Shown here: one piece after another, positions 7,413 through 16,359 of the stretch
Layout: every line of letters begins with the position of its first letter
Numbering within the stretch: the first letter of the stretch is position 1
Virus record (IMG/VR): IMGVR_UViG_3300025598_000233
Coordinates: 1 to 20,287 of that record
Reading direction: 5' to 3' (one strand)
Length of the DNA stretch: 20,287 nt
Source: a virus
The notes under the pieces: model-generated
Databases searched by the model: none
Seen by the model: only the letters and a program-made list of their open reading frames with translations
Told to the model about the DNA's origin: nothing
Made by a program: the position numbers and the translations under genes

Positions 7413-8030
7413 ATGAATAATGAATTTGACCACGCTGGTAACCGCAAGAGTTACATTGGAGACGAAGATCCTGAACACAATGCAGATCAGTTCCGTATGG
7501 ACCGCGGTGGACTAGTTACAACTGATAATGGAATTGCAGATCGCTTGCTACAAAACGACAAGTTATACAACACCCTTAAAGGTGATTGGAAACGCAGCGA
7601 TTACAACAAGAGTAAAAACATTCTGACCACAACAGGTCGCGAAGATGGTAAGTTCTACATCCGACGTGAACAGTTCAACGTAGAATACATCCGCGAACAG
7701 TGCCAAGAATATCGCAAACGTGCAGAAGCTGGATACTTGGATCCACTAGCGCCACTTATGCCAGATGGCACTATTGGCTACAAATGGATTGAACTACCAG
7801 AGATCCTTGCACAAGATATTGGTAACAAATACTTTGGTGGTCTAAGCTGGCACACAATCAAACGCGATAAGAGTATGAAAGCACAGTTCTATCGTGTGGT
7901 GCAACAAGAATACAATGACTTTGTCTGCTACCCAGGCGGCAAACTACCAATACCAATTGAAGTGCCCTATCCCACAGCAGTTGGACAAAAAGCCTTTTTT
8001 GAAGGCGCAAACTTTGCAGGAAAACAATAA
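7413..8030 (+). CDS. Unrecognised 205-residue protein, first gene after the capsid terminator
   Basis: I do not recognise the family. The protein is soluble-looking and charged, with many Asp, Lys, Arg and Tyr residues, no signal peptide and no membrane segment. The first 90 residues are polar and possibly flexible; residues about 90-170 look like mixed helix and strand. The end is Pro/Gly-rich (PGGKLPIPIEVPYPTAVG, about 174-191). ATG 7413 was chosen because it is the first in frame. It has no ribosome-binding site but lies 12 bases after a CTAAATAA motif, so the transcript may be leaderless. The stop overlaps the adaptor start as TAATG, implying coupled translation. Its place between capsid and adaptor suggests a head-completion or connector role, which is a guess from synteny. 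Confidence 0.8.
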   Translation: MNNEFDHAGNRKSYIGDEDPEHNADQFRMDRGGLVTTDNGIADRLLQNDKLYNTLKGDWKRSDYNKSKNILTTTGREDGKFYIRREQFNVEYIREQCQEYRKRAEAGYLDPLAPLMPDGTIGYKWIELPEILAQDIGNKYFGGLSWHTIKRDKSMKAQFYRVVQQEYNDFVCYPGGKLPIPIEVPYPTAVGQKAFFEGANFAGKQ

Positions 8031-8758
8031 TGTCAACGATGATCCCTGACGCCAATGCACTGGTCTCATATATTGAGAGCTTTACTGGCAGCACAAACGA
8101 TACCGAAATTAAACAGTGTATCTATCTAGCAGAACTTTCAATGCGTAACATTGAACTGCCAGCTCTACGCACTGACCCTTATACCACAATTGGTGTTGCG
8201 GATCAATATGGTTCAGTGCCAATCCCACCTGATATGAACAAACCCATTGTGTTCTTTAACCAAGGACAACCTGGCAACTCAGGTAACTTGGCTGGACCTT
8301 GGATCGTTTATGATCGTATTGGTGATCGTGACATCATTACACAAGAGATGATTCAAAACTTGTATTTGACTCCTGTAAACATTCCACAAGTGTATCGTGG
8401 CAAGTTTGGTGAAGTAGGACAAAAGTATGAGTTCTTGCCCAAGCTAGGCGAAGGCGCACAGATCAATATGTATTACTATACCACTTGGCCACTGTTGTTC
8501 AGTTTAGAGTCTAATGGTAGCACAGTATTAAATAACGTAGTGCTGAGCACTTGGAGTGAAGGTTACATCTATGGCACACTACGCGAATACTATCTAAAAC
8601 GCAAAATGGCTGAAGATGCTGCTTATTGGGCAGCTAAGTTTACTGAAGCCTGGAACACAGTTGAAGATCAGAACAACAAAGGCAAATGGTCAGGTGGACA
8701 TACTCGATTGACAAGTATTTTTCAACCACGCAGAGATCAACGCTACACAGCAAGATAA
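8030..8758 (+). CDS. Head-to-tail adaptor protein (probable)
   Basis: This 242-residue protein probably forms the ring joining portal to nozzle in short-tailed phages. The main evidence is the C-terminal pattern from about residue 172: a strand-turn, then LSTWSEGYIYGTLREYYLKR (about 173-192) and a long helix through AEDAAYWAAKFTEAWNTVED, followed by a Gly/Ser-rich tail. Adaptors commonly show 'yPdlyLYGALxEA' followed by a helix and 'Y...AL..L...'. The N-terminal half begins with helices and then a Pro-rich beta section, with GYIYG preceded by TTWPLLF. The start overlaps the upstream stop (TAATG) and has AGGAA (8018-8022) 7 bases before it. Its position before the fibre and nozzle genes fits. 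Exact family assignment is not certain. Confidence 0.7.
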   Translation: MSTMIPDANALVSYIESFTGSTNDTEIKQCIYLAELSMRNIELPALRTDPYTTIGVADQYGSVPIPPDMNKPIVFFNQGQPGNSGNLAGPWIVYDRIGDRDIITQEMIQNLYLTPVNIPQVYRGKFGEVGQKYEFLPKLGEGAQINMYYYTTWPLLFSLESNGSTVLNNVVLSTWSEGYIYGTLREYYLKRKMAEDAAYWAAKFTEAWNTVEDQNNKGKWSGGHTRLTSIFQPRRDQRYTAR

Positions 8759-8771
8759 TAAGGAAGCATAA

Positions 8772-11700
8772 ATGGCAAACGTTGCAGTCAGCAATACAAC
8801 AGGTTTATACGGCACAACCGGTGCAACACCTGTATTAACTTCAGCCCAACAGTTATTGACACTGTTGGACAACTACGGCAATGTTAACTTTGCCTTGGAT
8901 CCATTAACCAACAACACCACAATCATTTCTAACTTTGTTGGATCAGGTGGCGGAGGTGGTGGCAACATTAGTCCTATTGTTAACCTTGTTGGTGACGTAA
9001 CTGCATTTGGCGTTACCGGGTTACCTATCACAGCTACACTGGCCAACAGTGGCGTTACAGCTGGCACCTATGGTGATGGCACACACGTGGCACAGGTTGT
9101 TGTTAATCAGAAGGGTCAAGTGACCAGCATTACCAACGTTGCTATTACTGCCACAGGAACTACCTATAGCAACGCCAACGTTACTGCCTATTTGGCTGGC
9201 AGCGTTAGTGTTGGCAATATTAGCAGCACAAATGGATTCTATTGGGCCAATGGCCAACCATACATCAGTGCTAACTTAGTTAACGCATATGGCAATGCCA
9301 ACGTTGCTGCCTATATGCCATACTACTCAGGTAGTCTAAACAACAGCACTAGCATTATCAATTTGGCTGCACAAACTGCTGGGCTACAAACACAGGTCAA
9401 CAGCACAAATGCCAACCTGGCTGCATTTGAAGCCTATGCCAATGCTACATTTACTGTCAGCAGTTATGGCAATGCCAACGTTGCTGCTTACTTGCCAACT
9501 TATGCAGGTAATGTTTCAGCAGCAAACTTCTTTAGCAATCATTATCTATGGGCCAACGGTCAGCCATTCTCTGGCGGCGTTGGTGCTACAGGTGCTACAG
9601 GACCTCAAGGTGCAACTGGACCAACTGGCGCTACTGGCGCAACAGGACCTGCCGGAGCCACAGGTGCCACAGGCGCATCAGGAGTTGCTGGAGCCACAGG
9701 TGCAACTGGAGCTACAGGTGCAGGAGCAACAGGAGCTACAGGAGCTACAGGACCAACAGGCGCAACAGGACCTGCCGGGGCCACTGGCGCAACTGGTGCT
9801 ACCGGAGCGGGTGCAACTGGAGCTACTGGACCAACGGGTGCTACTGGCGCAACAGGTCCAGCGGGTGCTACAGGTGCAAGTGGAGCCACTGGCGCTACAG
9901 GCGCAACTGGTATGGGTCTGACATTCAATGCTATTGGCACTTATGCCAACATTGGCAACTATGCTAACTCAGCACCAGGATTTACATATCTAGCAACTGA
10001 TCGTAGCAATGTCTACATTCAAACTTCAACAGCAACAAACTTTGCCAACGTGACATTGCCAGGCACAGGTGGTGCTTATACTACTACTGGATTTGGTAAC
10101 AGCAGTTATGTTATTGTAACTACAAGTCCGTCAGGTGGAACCAATGCAGCCTGGACCAGTAGCAATGGTATCACCTGGACCAACAATAGTCTTGCAGCCA
10201 ACCTTGGTAAAATTTGGAAAGATATTGTTTATGTTCCAGGCAATGGTCGTTTGATTGCTGCTGGCACATCAGCCTACACAATGTATTCTACAAACAATGG
10301 CGCTAGTTGGACGCTGGCCAGCGGTATTCCTAGCCCTGGTGGTGGTTCATATTTTGCATTGGCCTGTGATGGAAACAATACAGTATTTGCATTGGCGTTT
10401 GGGTCAACTTCTAGTGCAATCAGTTCAGATGGTGGCGTTACTTGGACCACCGTAACTATGCCAGTTGGATATCTAACTGACGTTGCTTATGGCAATGGTC
10501 GTTTTGTTGCACTTGGTTATAACTCAGGTTCTACTGCAATCTATTATTCATATGATGGTAGCACCTGGACTGCTGCAAATACTATTCCTGCCGATCAATA
10601 TGACAGTGTTGCATATGGTAATGGTATATTTGTTGCCACAGGAACTTCAACAGTTTGTATCAGTAGTGATGGTTCAAATTGGACTGAATACTACGCGCCA
10701 ATCTCTCAGACTTCCAATGATAGTCACGCCATTGCATTTGGTAATGGTTTATTCTCAACTTATGGTTCAGTGGCCAACACAGCAATCACAAGTTCAAACG
10801 CTATTAACTGGACTTCAGTAAGTCTTCCAGTAGGAACTTCTAATGGTTTGCTTATTGCTGGCGGTAATGCTATTGTATCAGTTGCACTTAATAGTCCTGA
10901 ATGGGCATCAACCAGCAACGTTACACTAGCTTGGAGCGTTGGTGTTCCTATCACAGGACCAGCAGGCGCTACAGGCGCAACAGGACCTACAGGTGCAACG
11001 GGAGCCACTGGAGCCACTGGACCAGCCGGAGCCACAGGACCTACAGGCGCAACAGGTGCTACTGGCGCTACAGGTATTCAAGGTAACGTAGGTGCAACCG
11101 GAGCTACTGGCCTAACAGGAGCCACAGGACCTACTGGCGCAACTGGACCCGTTGGAGCTACAGGTGCCACAGGACCTGCTGGAGCTACAGGACCAGTGGG
11201 AGCAACAGGTGCAACAGGCGCTACTGGAGCTACAGGTGCAAGCGGCATTGCATTCACTGGCAACCTGGCTGGATCAACCCTGTTTGACAGTGTTAACGGT
11301 CGTATCCTGGCCAATGCTTATCCACAAAGCGATCCAGGCACACAGCCACCAATGTGGCAAAACATTAAAAACAATCCTCCAGTTTATGTAAACGGAGTAT
11401 TGCAACCAGCTGCTGGCACGGCCGTCAACGGTCTAATCAACCAAAACAGCTACTTGATGCAAACTGTGGGCAATGTGGGTCTACAGTCCAGCTATCAAAC
11501 TACCAATACAAGATTTACCAATGGTATCTTAAACTATCAGAGCATTTGGCCAGTAACAGCCAACGTGATGCAGAACACTGACCGTTATCGTCATTCAGAA
11601 AACACTCTTGAAGTTAACTTGAATGGTATCAGTTGGGCCAGTAGCCAGGCTCAATTGCAAACTACTGTGGCCACACAGCAAAACTTTTTAAGCATATACG

Positions 11701-13289
11701 GTAACGGAACATTGGGCACTGCTGGTGCAGTAACTGGCACTGTGTATCTCATACCCGAAGGAACTGCTCTTGGTAGCGGCTTGGTTGCCAACGTAAACTA
11801 TGTTACTGGGGTAACAGGTCAGATTCAAAGTCAGACCACTTACGGCGCTACCAACACTGCCAACGTGATCTATGCACGTGGTTTCTTGCCACAAATTGGT
11901 CCAGCATCAAACAGTGTTGCAATTACCAATGCTGTTGGTTTACATACTCCAAGTGGTTGGGTAACAGCTCCTGGCGCTGCCGGTGGTGGTGCTATCACAA
12001 ACCGTTATGCTGTCTTGAACGAAGATAGCAACAGCCTGATTCAAACCAATGCCAATATTGTGTTGGCTCCTGGGTCTGGCAAAGCCATTGTGTTTAGCGA
12101 TGGCACCAGTATGACAACTGCTGCAACAGGTGGTGGTTCAACCTACAGCAATGCCAATGTGGCCAGCTATTTGCCAACCAGCACAGTAAACTTTGGTGGT
12201 AACTTGTCAACAGTTAGTGGTAACACTACCATTACTGCTGCAAGCAACACAGTTGATATGAGTGTTAACACAGGTGGATTGGGATTACCAATAGGCGGCA
12301 ACAGCAGTCGTCCATCAAATCCAAGTCCTGGCACTGTGAGATTTAATTCAGACACAAGCAATCCTGAATGGTATGATGCTATTGATGCCGCTTGGAAAAA
12401 CTTTAGTCAGACATACACTCCAGCACCAGCTAGTTACAATGCCTGGTATCTATCAATTGGTGGTGGTGGCGGTGGCGGATCATCAAGTAGCACAAGTGAA
12501 GGTGCCGGCGGCGGCGCCGGTGGTTATCTGGAAGGTAACGTCACATTAAATTCTGGCACTACTTATACTATAGTTGTTGGTGCTGGCGGAGCTGGACAGA
12601 TAACATCTACTCAAGCAGTAAATGGAACTGACTCTACCATTGCAGCAGTTGCCATTGATTCAGTTGGTGGTGGCGGTGGTGGTGGCGATGCAGTTGGCGG
12701 TATTTTTTATGGTGGCGGCAACGGCGGCTCTGGTGGCGGTATGGGAGACTTTAGTAATTCTACTGCCCCTGGAAGCGGAACAAGTGGCCAAGGATATGCC
12801 GGTGGTGTAAGTGGAAACAATGGCGCCTGGGGCAATGGCGGCGGTGGCGGTGGTGCTGGAGCCGTTGGTAGTGCTTCATCAACAACTAATGGTGGTGCCG
12901 GTGGCGTGGGTCTTGCCACCAATATTACTGGATCAAGTGTTTATTATGCCGGTGGCGGTGGCGGTGGCGGTGGCGGCAACGGCGTTGGTGGAGGATCAGC
13001 AGGTGGTGCTGGCGGAACTGGTGGTGGAGGAACAGGTGCTACTGGTAACCAATATGGCGGATCATATGGTGCAGGATCTGCAGGATCTGCCAACACTGGT
13101 GGCGGTGGTGGTGGAGCTGGCGAATATGGCGGCAGCGGTAGTAGTGGATATAATGGTGGATCAGGCGTGGTAATTTTGTCAGTGCCAACCAGCAAATATA
13201 CTGGAACTACAACTGGTAGCCCAACAGTGACAACTAATGGTAGTAACACTATTATTAAATTTACAAGCTCAGGTAGCTATACAGCATAA
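8772..13289 (+). CDS. Giant mosaic tail fibre: collagen-like, Asp-box and polyglycine domains
   Basis: This 1505-residue protein is probably the receptor-binding fibre. In order it has a short N-terminal region; a common fibre module with [20 protein letters not shown] (about 86-105); repeats containing NANVAAYLP and WANGQP (about 132-267); collagen-like tract 1 (271-381); and six Asp-box-like repeats with tryptophans at 470, 513, 558, 599, 637 and 680. Then come collagen-like tract 2 (729-825), an unassigned region (826-1120), the fibre-tip module [20 protein letters not shown] (1172-1191), and a polyglycine domain (about 1226-1485) ending GSGVVILSV. Asp-boxes occur in sialidases and other beta-propellers; no catalytic residues can be assigned. 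AAGGAAG (8760-8766) gives the start. Glycine-rich domains are known at the tips of T-even/S16-type adhesins, so the C-terminus is the likely receptor contact. No intramolecular chaperone end was recognised. Confidence 0.88.
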   Translation: MANVAVSNTTGLYGTTGATPVLTSAQQLLTLLDNYGNVNFALDPLTNNTTIISNFVGSGGGGGGNISPIVNLVGDVTAFGVTGLPITATLANSGVTAGTYGDGTHVAQVVVNQKGQVTSITNVAITATGTTYSNANVTAYLAGSVSVGNISSTNGFYWANGQPYISANLVNAYGNANVAAYMPYYSGSLNNSTSIINLAAQTAGLQTQVNSTNANLAAFEAYANATFTVSSYGNANVAAYLPTYAGNVSAANFFSNHYLWANGQPFSGGVGATGATGPQGATGPTGATGATGPAGATGATGASGVAGATGATGATGAGATGATGATGPTGATGPAGATGATGATGAGATGATGPTGATGATGPAGATGASGATGATGATGMGLTFNAIGTYANIGNYANSAPGFTYLATDRSNVYIQTSTATNFANVTLPGTGGAYTTTGFGNSSYVIVTTSPSGGTNAAWTSSNGITWTNNSLAANLGKIWKDIVYVPGNGRLIAAGTSAYTMYSTNNGASWTLASGIPSPGGGSYFALACDGNNTVFALAFGSTSSAISSDGGVTWTTVTMPVGYLTDVAYGNGRFVALGYNSGSTAIYYSYDGSTWTAANTIPADQYDSVAYGNGIFVATGTSTVCISSDGSNWTEYYAPISQTSNDSHAIAFGNGLFSTYGSVANTAITSSNAINWTSVSLPVGTSNGLLIAGGNAIVSVALNSPEWASTSNVTLAWSVGVPITGPAGATGATGPTGATGATGATGPAGATGPTGATGATGATGIQGNVGATGATGLTGATGPTGATGPVGATGATGPAGATGPVGATGATGATGATGASGIAFTGNLAGSTLFDSVNGRILANAYPQSDPGTQPPMWQNIKNNPPVYVNGVLQPAAGTAVNGLINQNSYLMQTVGNVGLQSSYQTTNTRFTNGILNYQSIWPVTANVMQNTDRYRHSENTLEVNLNGISWASSQAQLQTTVATQQNFLSIYGNGTLGTAGAVTGTVYLIPEGTALGSGLVANVNYVTGVTGQIQSQTTYGATNTANVIYARGFLPQIGPASNSVAITNAVGLHTPSGWVTAPGAAGGGAITNRYAVLNEDSNSLIQTNANIVLAPGSGKAIVFSDGTSMTTAATGGGSTYSNANVASYLPTSTVNFGGNLSTVSGNTTITAASNTVDMSVNTGGLGLPIGGNSSRPSNPSPGTVRFNSDTSNPEWYDAIDAAWKNFSQTYTPAPASYNAWYLSIGGGGGGGSSSSTSEGAGGGAGGYLEGNVTLNSGTTYTIVVGAGGAGQITSTQAVNGTDSTIAAVAIDSVGGGGGGGDAVGGIFYGGGNGGSGGGMGDFSNSTAPGSGTSGQGYAGGVSGNNGAWGNGGGGGGAGAVGSASSTTNGGAGGVGLATNITGSSVYYAGGGGGGGGGNGVGGGSAGGAGGTGGGGTGATGNQYGGSYGAGSAGSANTGGGGGGAGEYGGSGSSGYNGGSGVVILSVPTSKYTGTTTGSPTVTTNGSNTIIKFTSSGSYTA
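9582..9911 (+). repeat. Collagen-like Gly-X-Y tract 1
   Basis: About 110 residues of Gly-Ala-Thr, Gly-Pro-Thr, Gly-Pro-Ala and Gly-Ala-Ser triplets lie inside the fibre gene. The periodicity is broken twice by a GAG step (near 9718-9726 and 9804-9812), where one residue of a triplet is missing; such interruptions kink natural collagens. The tract is expected to form a trimeric triple helix without hydroxyproline, with Thr in the Y position as in other bacterial and phage collagens. Confidence 0.93.
10956..11246 (+). repeat. Collagen-like Gly-X-Y tract 2
   Basis: About 97 residues of Gly-X-Y triplets, again mainly Gly-Ala-Thr with Gly-Pro-Thr, Gly-Pro-Ala and Gly-Pro-Val, follow the Asp-box region. 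One short stretch reads [10 protein letters not shown]. Its DNA shares many short words with tract 1, such as repeated gctacaggtgc-type units, so the two tracts are likely related by duplication or recombination. Confidence 0.93.
12448..13170 (+). repeat. Polyglycine-rich C-terminal fibre domain
   Basis: The end of the fibre gene encodes runs of 6 to 9 glycines separated by short Ser, Ala, Asn and Tyr segments, closing with a GSGVVILSV strand. This matches the general pattern of glycine-rich domains on phage and bacterial surface proteins, where polyglycine-II helices pack into a sandwich and the loops between them bind the receptor. The nucleotide sequence is a GGTGGC-rich low-complexity stretch, prone to assembly and length errors. 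Confidence 0.85.
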
Positions 13290-13298
13290 GGAATAAAA

Positions 13299-13643
13299 AT
13301 GAGTCATTACGCAAAAGTCTTAGATGGTCGAGTTGTAAAAGTAATCGTAGCCGACGCTGATTTTTTTACAACCTTCCGTGACACCAGTCCTGGCACTTGG
13401 ATACAGACCAGTTACAACACACAAGCCAATGTTCACACACAAGGTGGAACACCATTACGTGGTAACTATGCTGGAATAGGATACACATACGACGCCGTCA
13501 ATGATGTATTCTATCCTCCAAAGCCTTACAATAGCTGGAATTTAAATCAATCAACTTGGATCTGGGAAGCTCCAACCCCAATGCCCACTGATGGTAAAAA
13601 ATATCGTTGGAACGAATCAACTCAAACCTGGGATGCAGAATAA
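13299..13643 (+). CDS. Small fibre-associated protein of a widespread phage family
   Basis: The 114-residue product starts MSHYAKVLDGRVVKVIVADA and contains TWIQTSYNTQANVHTQGGTP (about 33-52) and NYAGIGYTYDAVNDVFYPPK (about 55-74). It ends with two Trp-rich strands around PMPTDGKKYRWNESTQTW. I recognise this pattern from many phage genomes, where it lies next to fibre or tail genes; no biochemical role is known to me. The position directly after the fibre gene suggests a fibre accessory or assembly role. AAGGAA (13288-13293) precedes the ATG by 5 bases. The stop overlaps the nozzle start as TAATG, so the two are probably translated together. Confidence 0.8.
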   Translation: MSHYAKVLDGRVVKVIVADADFFTTFRDTSPGTWIQTSYNTQANVHTQGGTPLRGNYAGIGYTYDAVNDVFYPPKPYNSWNLNQSTWIWEAPTPMPTDGKKYRWNESTQTWDAE

Positions 13644-15490
13644 TGCCAATGAAATCAGTTAGAACTCCGTTTGCCAATATGAGCTTTACACCGGATGTTC
13701 CAAGCACAGCACTAGGCCCAACAGAATACAATGCTGGTTTCAATGTGGAAACTGATGTGCGTGGAGTTCGCAGTATCAGCGGTGATCAAACATTCTTTGC
13801 TCACGTGCCAGGCACACCCAACTACATATCAGGTGGCTATCGTGAAGATGGCAACTTTTGGTTCATTGTAGCCACAGATGAAGGCCATTGGTGGGCTGCA
13901 AAAGATGCCACAGGTTGGACAGACATTACACCGCCAGGCGGAACATTCTCTGGATATAACCAAGCATTGAACATTACCGAATGGTGGAATGGCACAGTGC
14001 CATTTTTTAATGATAGTATCAATCCTCCAATGTTTTGGGGAAATGGTGATGCCACAATGACTTTGTATAGCAATACGCTACAACAAAGTATTGGTAATAT
14101 TGTTTACGTCAATCCAACCACGCAACAAATACAATTGAGCACACCATTGGCTGTGGCACCATATGCTGCTGGCGAAAAGATTGTTATCAGTGGCACTGGA
14201 TCAAGTTACTATGATGGCACATTCACAGTTGTAAGTTCAACCACATCAACCATCAATTACACAGCCAGCCCTGGATCAGCTTATCCTGGCAATGGCGGCA
14301 CTGTTGCTCCATTGTATGCTTGGAACTACAATCCCAACTGGATTAGCGTTAGTGCAGGTTGGATGCGTATGTATTCAACTCCCAACGTGGGATCAATTTT
14401 GATTGCTGGTAACTTGACAGCAGTTGACTTGAACAATAACACCATCAATTATCCTGTAACTGTGCAATGGAGTCAAGCATTTGGACTTAACCAAGCACCA
14501 GCAACTTGGACTCCAACTGTGACCAACGTGGCCAACCAGTTAGAAGTTCCCTTACGTGGTGCTTGTGTAGATGCGTTTCCCAGCAATGGACAGTTTTTCT
14601 TATGCAGCTATTGGGACACAGTTGTGTTTAGTCCAATCAACTATTCAACAACAGCAGCACCTATCTTAGGTGTCAGCTTGTTCAGCAAAGGTCGTGGTAT
14701 GTTAAGTAGCAACTGTTGGGCCATTGCCGACAACAAAGTCTACGGGCTTGATGCACGTGACATTTGGGTCTTTGATGGACAAAGTTTCAAAGGCATTGGT
14801 AACCAACGTGTTAAGAACTGGTTCTTTGATCAGTTGGCTCCGCAATATTCGGACCGCACCTATATGGAAACCAACACTGAAAAGAATCAGATTGAGATCT
14901 ATTATTCAACGGCGGATGCTGTAAATGGCGTGCCCAACAAGATGTTGAGCTATAGATATGATTTGGATTGCTGGAATGCTCCACGTGATGTTTCATTGGC
15001 CACATTTGCTACTGAAAGTCCCGTTTATACCAGTAACGTGGCCGCTGCCAGCACACGTTGCGTAGTCTATGCACAAGGTGCTGCCAATGTTCAAATTGTT
15101 CAGAAAGATCAAGGATATAGTTTTGTTGGTAATACAGCAATATCAAGTCAGTTCAGAAGAGACAATATTCGTATTGCCCCTGATTATAACAATCATATTT
15201 TTGTGCATCGTATCTTGCCCGAAGTGGTCAACTTGACCAGCAAAGGTTTGCCTGTGTATCCATCAACAGGTAACATCAGTGTCACAGTCGAAGGCGCACT
15301 CAGCGTGGGGTCAAGCCCAGCTTATAGTGTGCCTGTAACAATGCAGATTGACACCAATTACCCTTGGACACAGATTAATCAAAACGAAAGTCGTGTCAGC
15401 ACCATTGAATTAAGCAATGTCAGCAGCACAAATATTTGGATGTGTAGCGCAGCCACTTGGCAAGTAACACAGGTTGAGGATGATCGTTAA
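13643..15490 (+). CDS. Tail nozzle protein (P22 gp10 / T7 gp12-like beta-propeller)
   Basis: This 615-residue protein probably forms the nozzle of the short tail, plugging and then guiding DNA exit. The key evidence is the C-terminal half: SLFSKGRGMLSSNCWAIADN, VYGLDARDIWVFDG (about 367-380) and VKNWFF, then NKMLSYRYDLDCWNAPRD. This strand-rich pattern, with a state-of-instrument 'Y-l-d-g-x-d-i-w-x-f-d-G' blade and a 'l-x-Y-x-x-d-x-W' blade, is typical of podovirus nozzle propellers. The start at 13643 is set by the TAATG overlap; the open frame runs a little further upstream but inside the previous gene. GGGA (13630-13633) is a weak ribosome site. Residues about 150-225 look like an inserted small beta domain. 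Confidence 0.75.
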   Translation: MPMKSVRTPFANMSFTPDVPSTALGPTEYNAGFNVETDVRGVRSISGDQTFFAHVPGTPNYISGGYREDGNFWFIVATDEGHWWAAKDATGWTDITPPGGTFSGYNQALNITEWWNGTVPFFNDSINPPMFWGNGDATMTLYSNTLQQSIGNIVYVNPTTQQIQLSTPLAVAPYAAGEKIVISGTGSSYYDGTFTVVSSTTSTINYTASPGSAYPGNGGTVAPLYAWNYNPNWISVSAGWMRMYSTPNVGSILIAGNLTAVDLNNNTINYPVTVQWSQAFGLNQAPATWTPTVTNVANQLEVPLRGACVDAFPSNGQFFLCSYWDTVVFSPINYSTTAAPILGVSLFSKGRGMLSSNCWAIADNKVYGLDARDIWVFDGQSFKGIGNQRVKNWFFDQLAPQYSDRTYMETNTEKNQIEIYYSTADAVNGVPNKMLSYRYDLDCWNAPRDVSLATFATESPVYTSNVAAASTRCVVYAQGAANVQIVQKDQGYSFVGNTAISSQFRRDNIRIAPDYNNHIFVHRILPEVVNLTSKGLPVYPSTGNISVTVEGALSVGSSPAYSVPVTMQIDTNYPWTQINQNESRVSTIELSNVSSTNIWMCSAATWQVTQVEDDR

Positions 15491-16359
15491 TGAGTCAATT
15501 TCCAATCAATACACCACAGGGCCTGTATGCCGCTGTGAACTATCTTGCAAGTGGACCCAGTGGCCTTGGACAAAACTTTCAAGGCTACAGTGATTACAAT
15601 ACCAAATATCTAACTGGTAACTTTAGAACTCCATTTACACAAGCCAATACTGCCAACGGGTATATTGCTCGTATTCCTTGTAGCAGTGCTGTGGTATTGA
15701 ACGGCAATACTTTTCAATTCAACTTTGCATCGGTTCAAAGCACACCACCATTCAGTCAAGGTAATCCAATACGCAGTGAAAACTTTGCCAATGTCACAAC
15801 TCCACAGGTTGAAGATTTTTGGAATGGTGGTTGGGGTCCTATTGGTGTTGCTAGTTGCAGCACAACCAATGTGATTGTTAGAACCAGCACAACTTACAGC
15901 AACATTGCCAACGTTACAACAGGTAATGTGTATTATCGTATAAGCAACACATTAAACTCTACTGATTGCAATGCTCGTGTCACAGTGCAAGGCGGAACTG
16001 ACCGTGTGTTTATTAGTGCTCAATTGAGTGATACCATCAGTTATGTTGGATCGGGAGATCTAACTTATACAGTTCAAGTCAACCGTTATGTTGGATTTTT
16101 AAACAATGATCCAACCAACCCAGACTATTTGTTTAACTTTGATACTACATTAAGTCAAAAAGTCTACACACGCACAGGCTTGTCGGGTCCGGGCACCTTA
16201 GATGAAATAGAAACTGTGTTTAGCACAGTAATTGATCAACCAGCACCAAACTACTATTGGTATATTCTTGAAGTTGAATTTGATGTTACTGGCAACTTAC
16301 AAATAAGCCAAAGTGCTTTGGGTTTGCGTAGCCTAAGTGCCCAGGTTGTAAAACAATAA
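15490..16359 (+). CDS. Unrecognised beta-rich structural protein downstream of the nozzle
   Basis: The product has 289 residues and no family I can name. It is rich in Asn, Thr, Ser, Phe and Tyr, with short alternating hydrophobic segments as in beta-sandwich virion proteins, and has no signal or membrane segment. The first 60 residues are Gly/Asn-rich, followed by strand-like segments, with a C-terminal YYWYILEVEFDVTGNLQISQ (about 256-275) that looks like a pair of strands. It starts at TAATG overlapping the nozzle stop, with GAGG (15476-15479) upstream, so it is probably co-translated with the nozzle. A tail-tip, knob or nozzle-associated role is a reasonable guess from position only. Confidence 0.75.
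   Translation: MSQFPINTPQGLYAAVNYLASGPSGLGQNFQGYSDYNTKYLTGNFRTPFTQANTANGYIARIPCSSAVVLNGNTFQFNFASVQSTPPFSQGNPIRSENFANVTTPQVEDFWNGGWGPIGVASCSTTNVIVRTSTTYSNIANVTTGNVYYRISNTLNSTDCNARVTVQGGTDRVFISAQLSDTISYVGSGDLTYTVQVNRYVGFLNNDPTNPDYLFNFDTTLSQKVYTRTGLSGPGTLDEIETVFSTVIDQPAPNYYWYILEVEFDVTGNLQISQSALGLRSLSAQVVKQ

Larger units (their letters stand above)
9165..12176 (+). repeat. Dispersed NANVAAYLP fibre repeats
   Basis: Four copies of a Y(G/S)NANV(A/T)(A/S)YLP-like unit are encoded near 9165-9197, 9288-9320, 9465-9497 and 12144-12176. The second and third are almost identical at DNA level. A companion unit (F/L)YWANGQP(Y/F) or YLWANGQPF occurs after the first and third. They probably represent repeated shaft modules of the fibre; the fourth copy, over 2.6 kb away, marks reuse of the same module nearer the tip. 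Confidence 0.75.

Noticed and set aside
8528-8535. TTAAATAA-like string as another promoter motif
   Set aside because: It is inside the adaptor gene, differs from the exact octamer, and no gene starts downstream for over 200 bases.
9605-9940. Antisense frame encoding repeated APVAPVGP
   Set aside because: It is the reverse complement of the collagen-like Gly-X-Y codons, so the repetitive Pro/Val/Ala product is a by-product of the repeat.
9582-11246. Possible CRISPR array because of dense short repeats
   Set aside because: The 9-base periodicity keeps the reading frame and encodes Gly-X-Y. There are no constant-length repeats separated by unique spacers and no cas genes.
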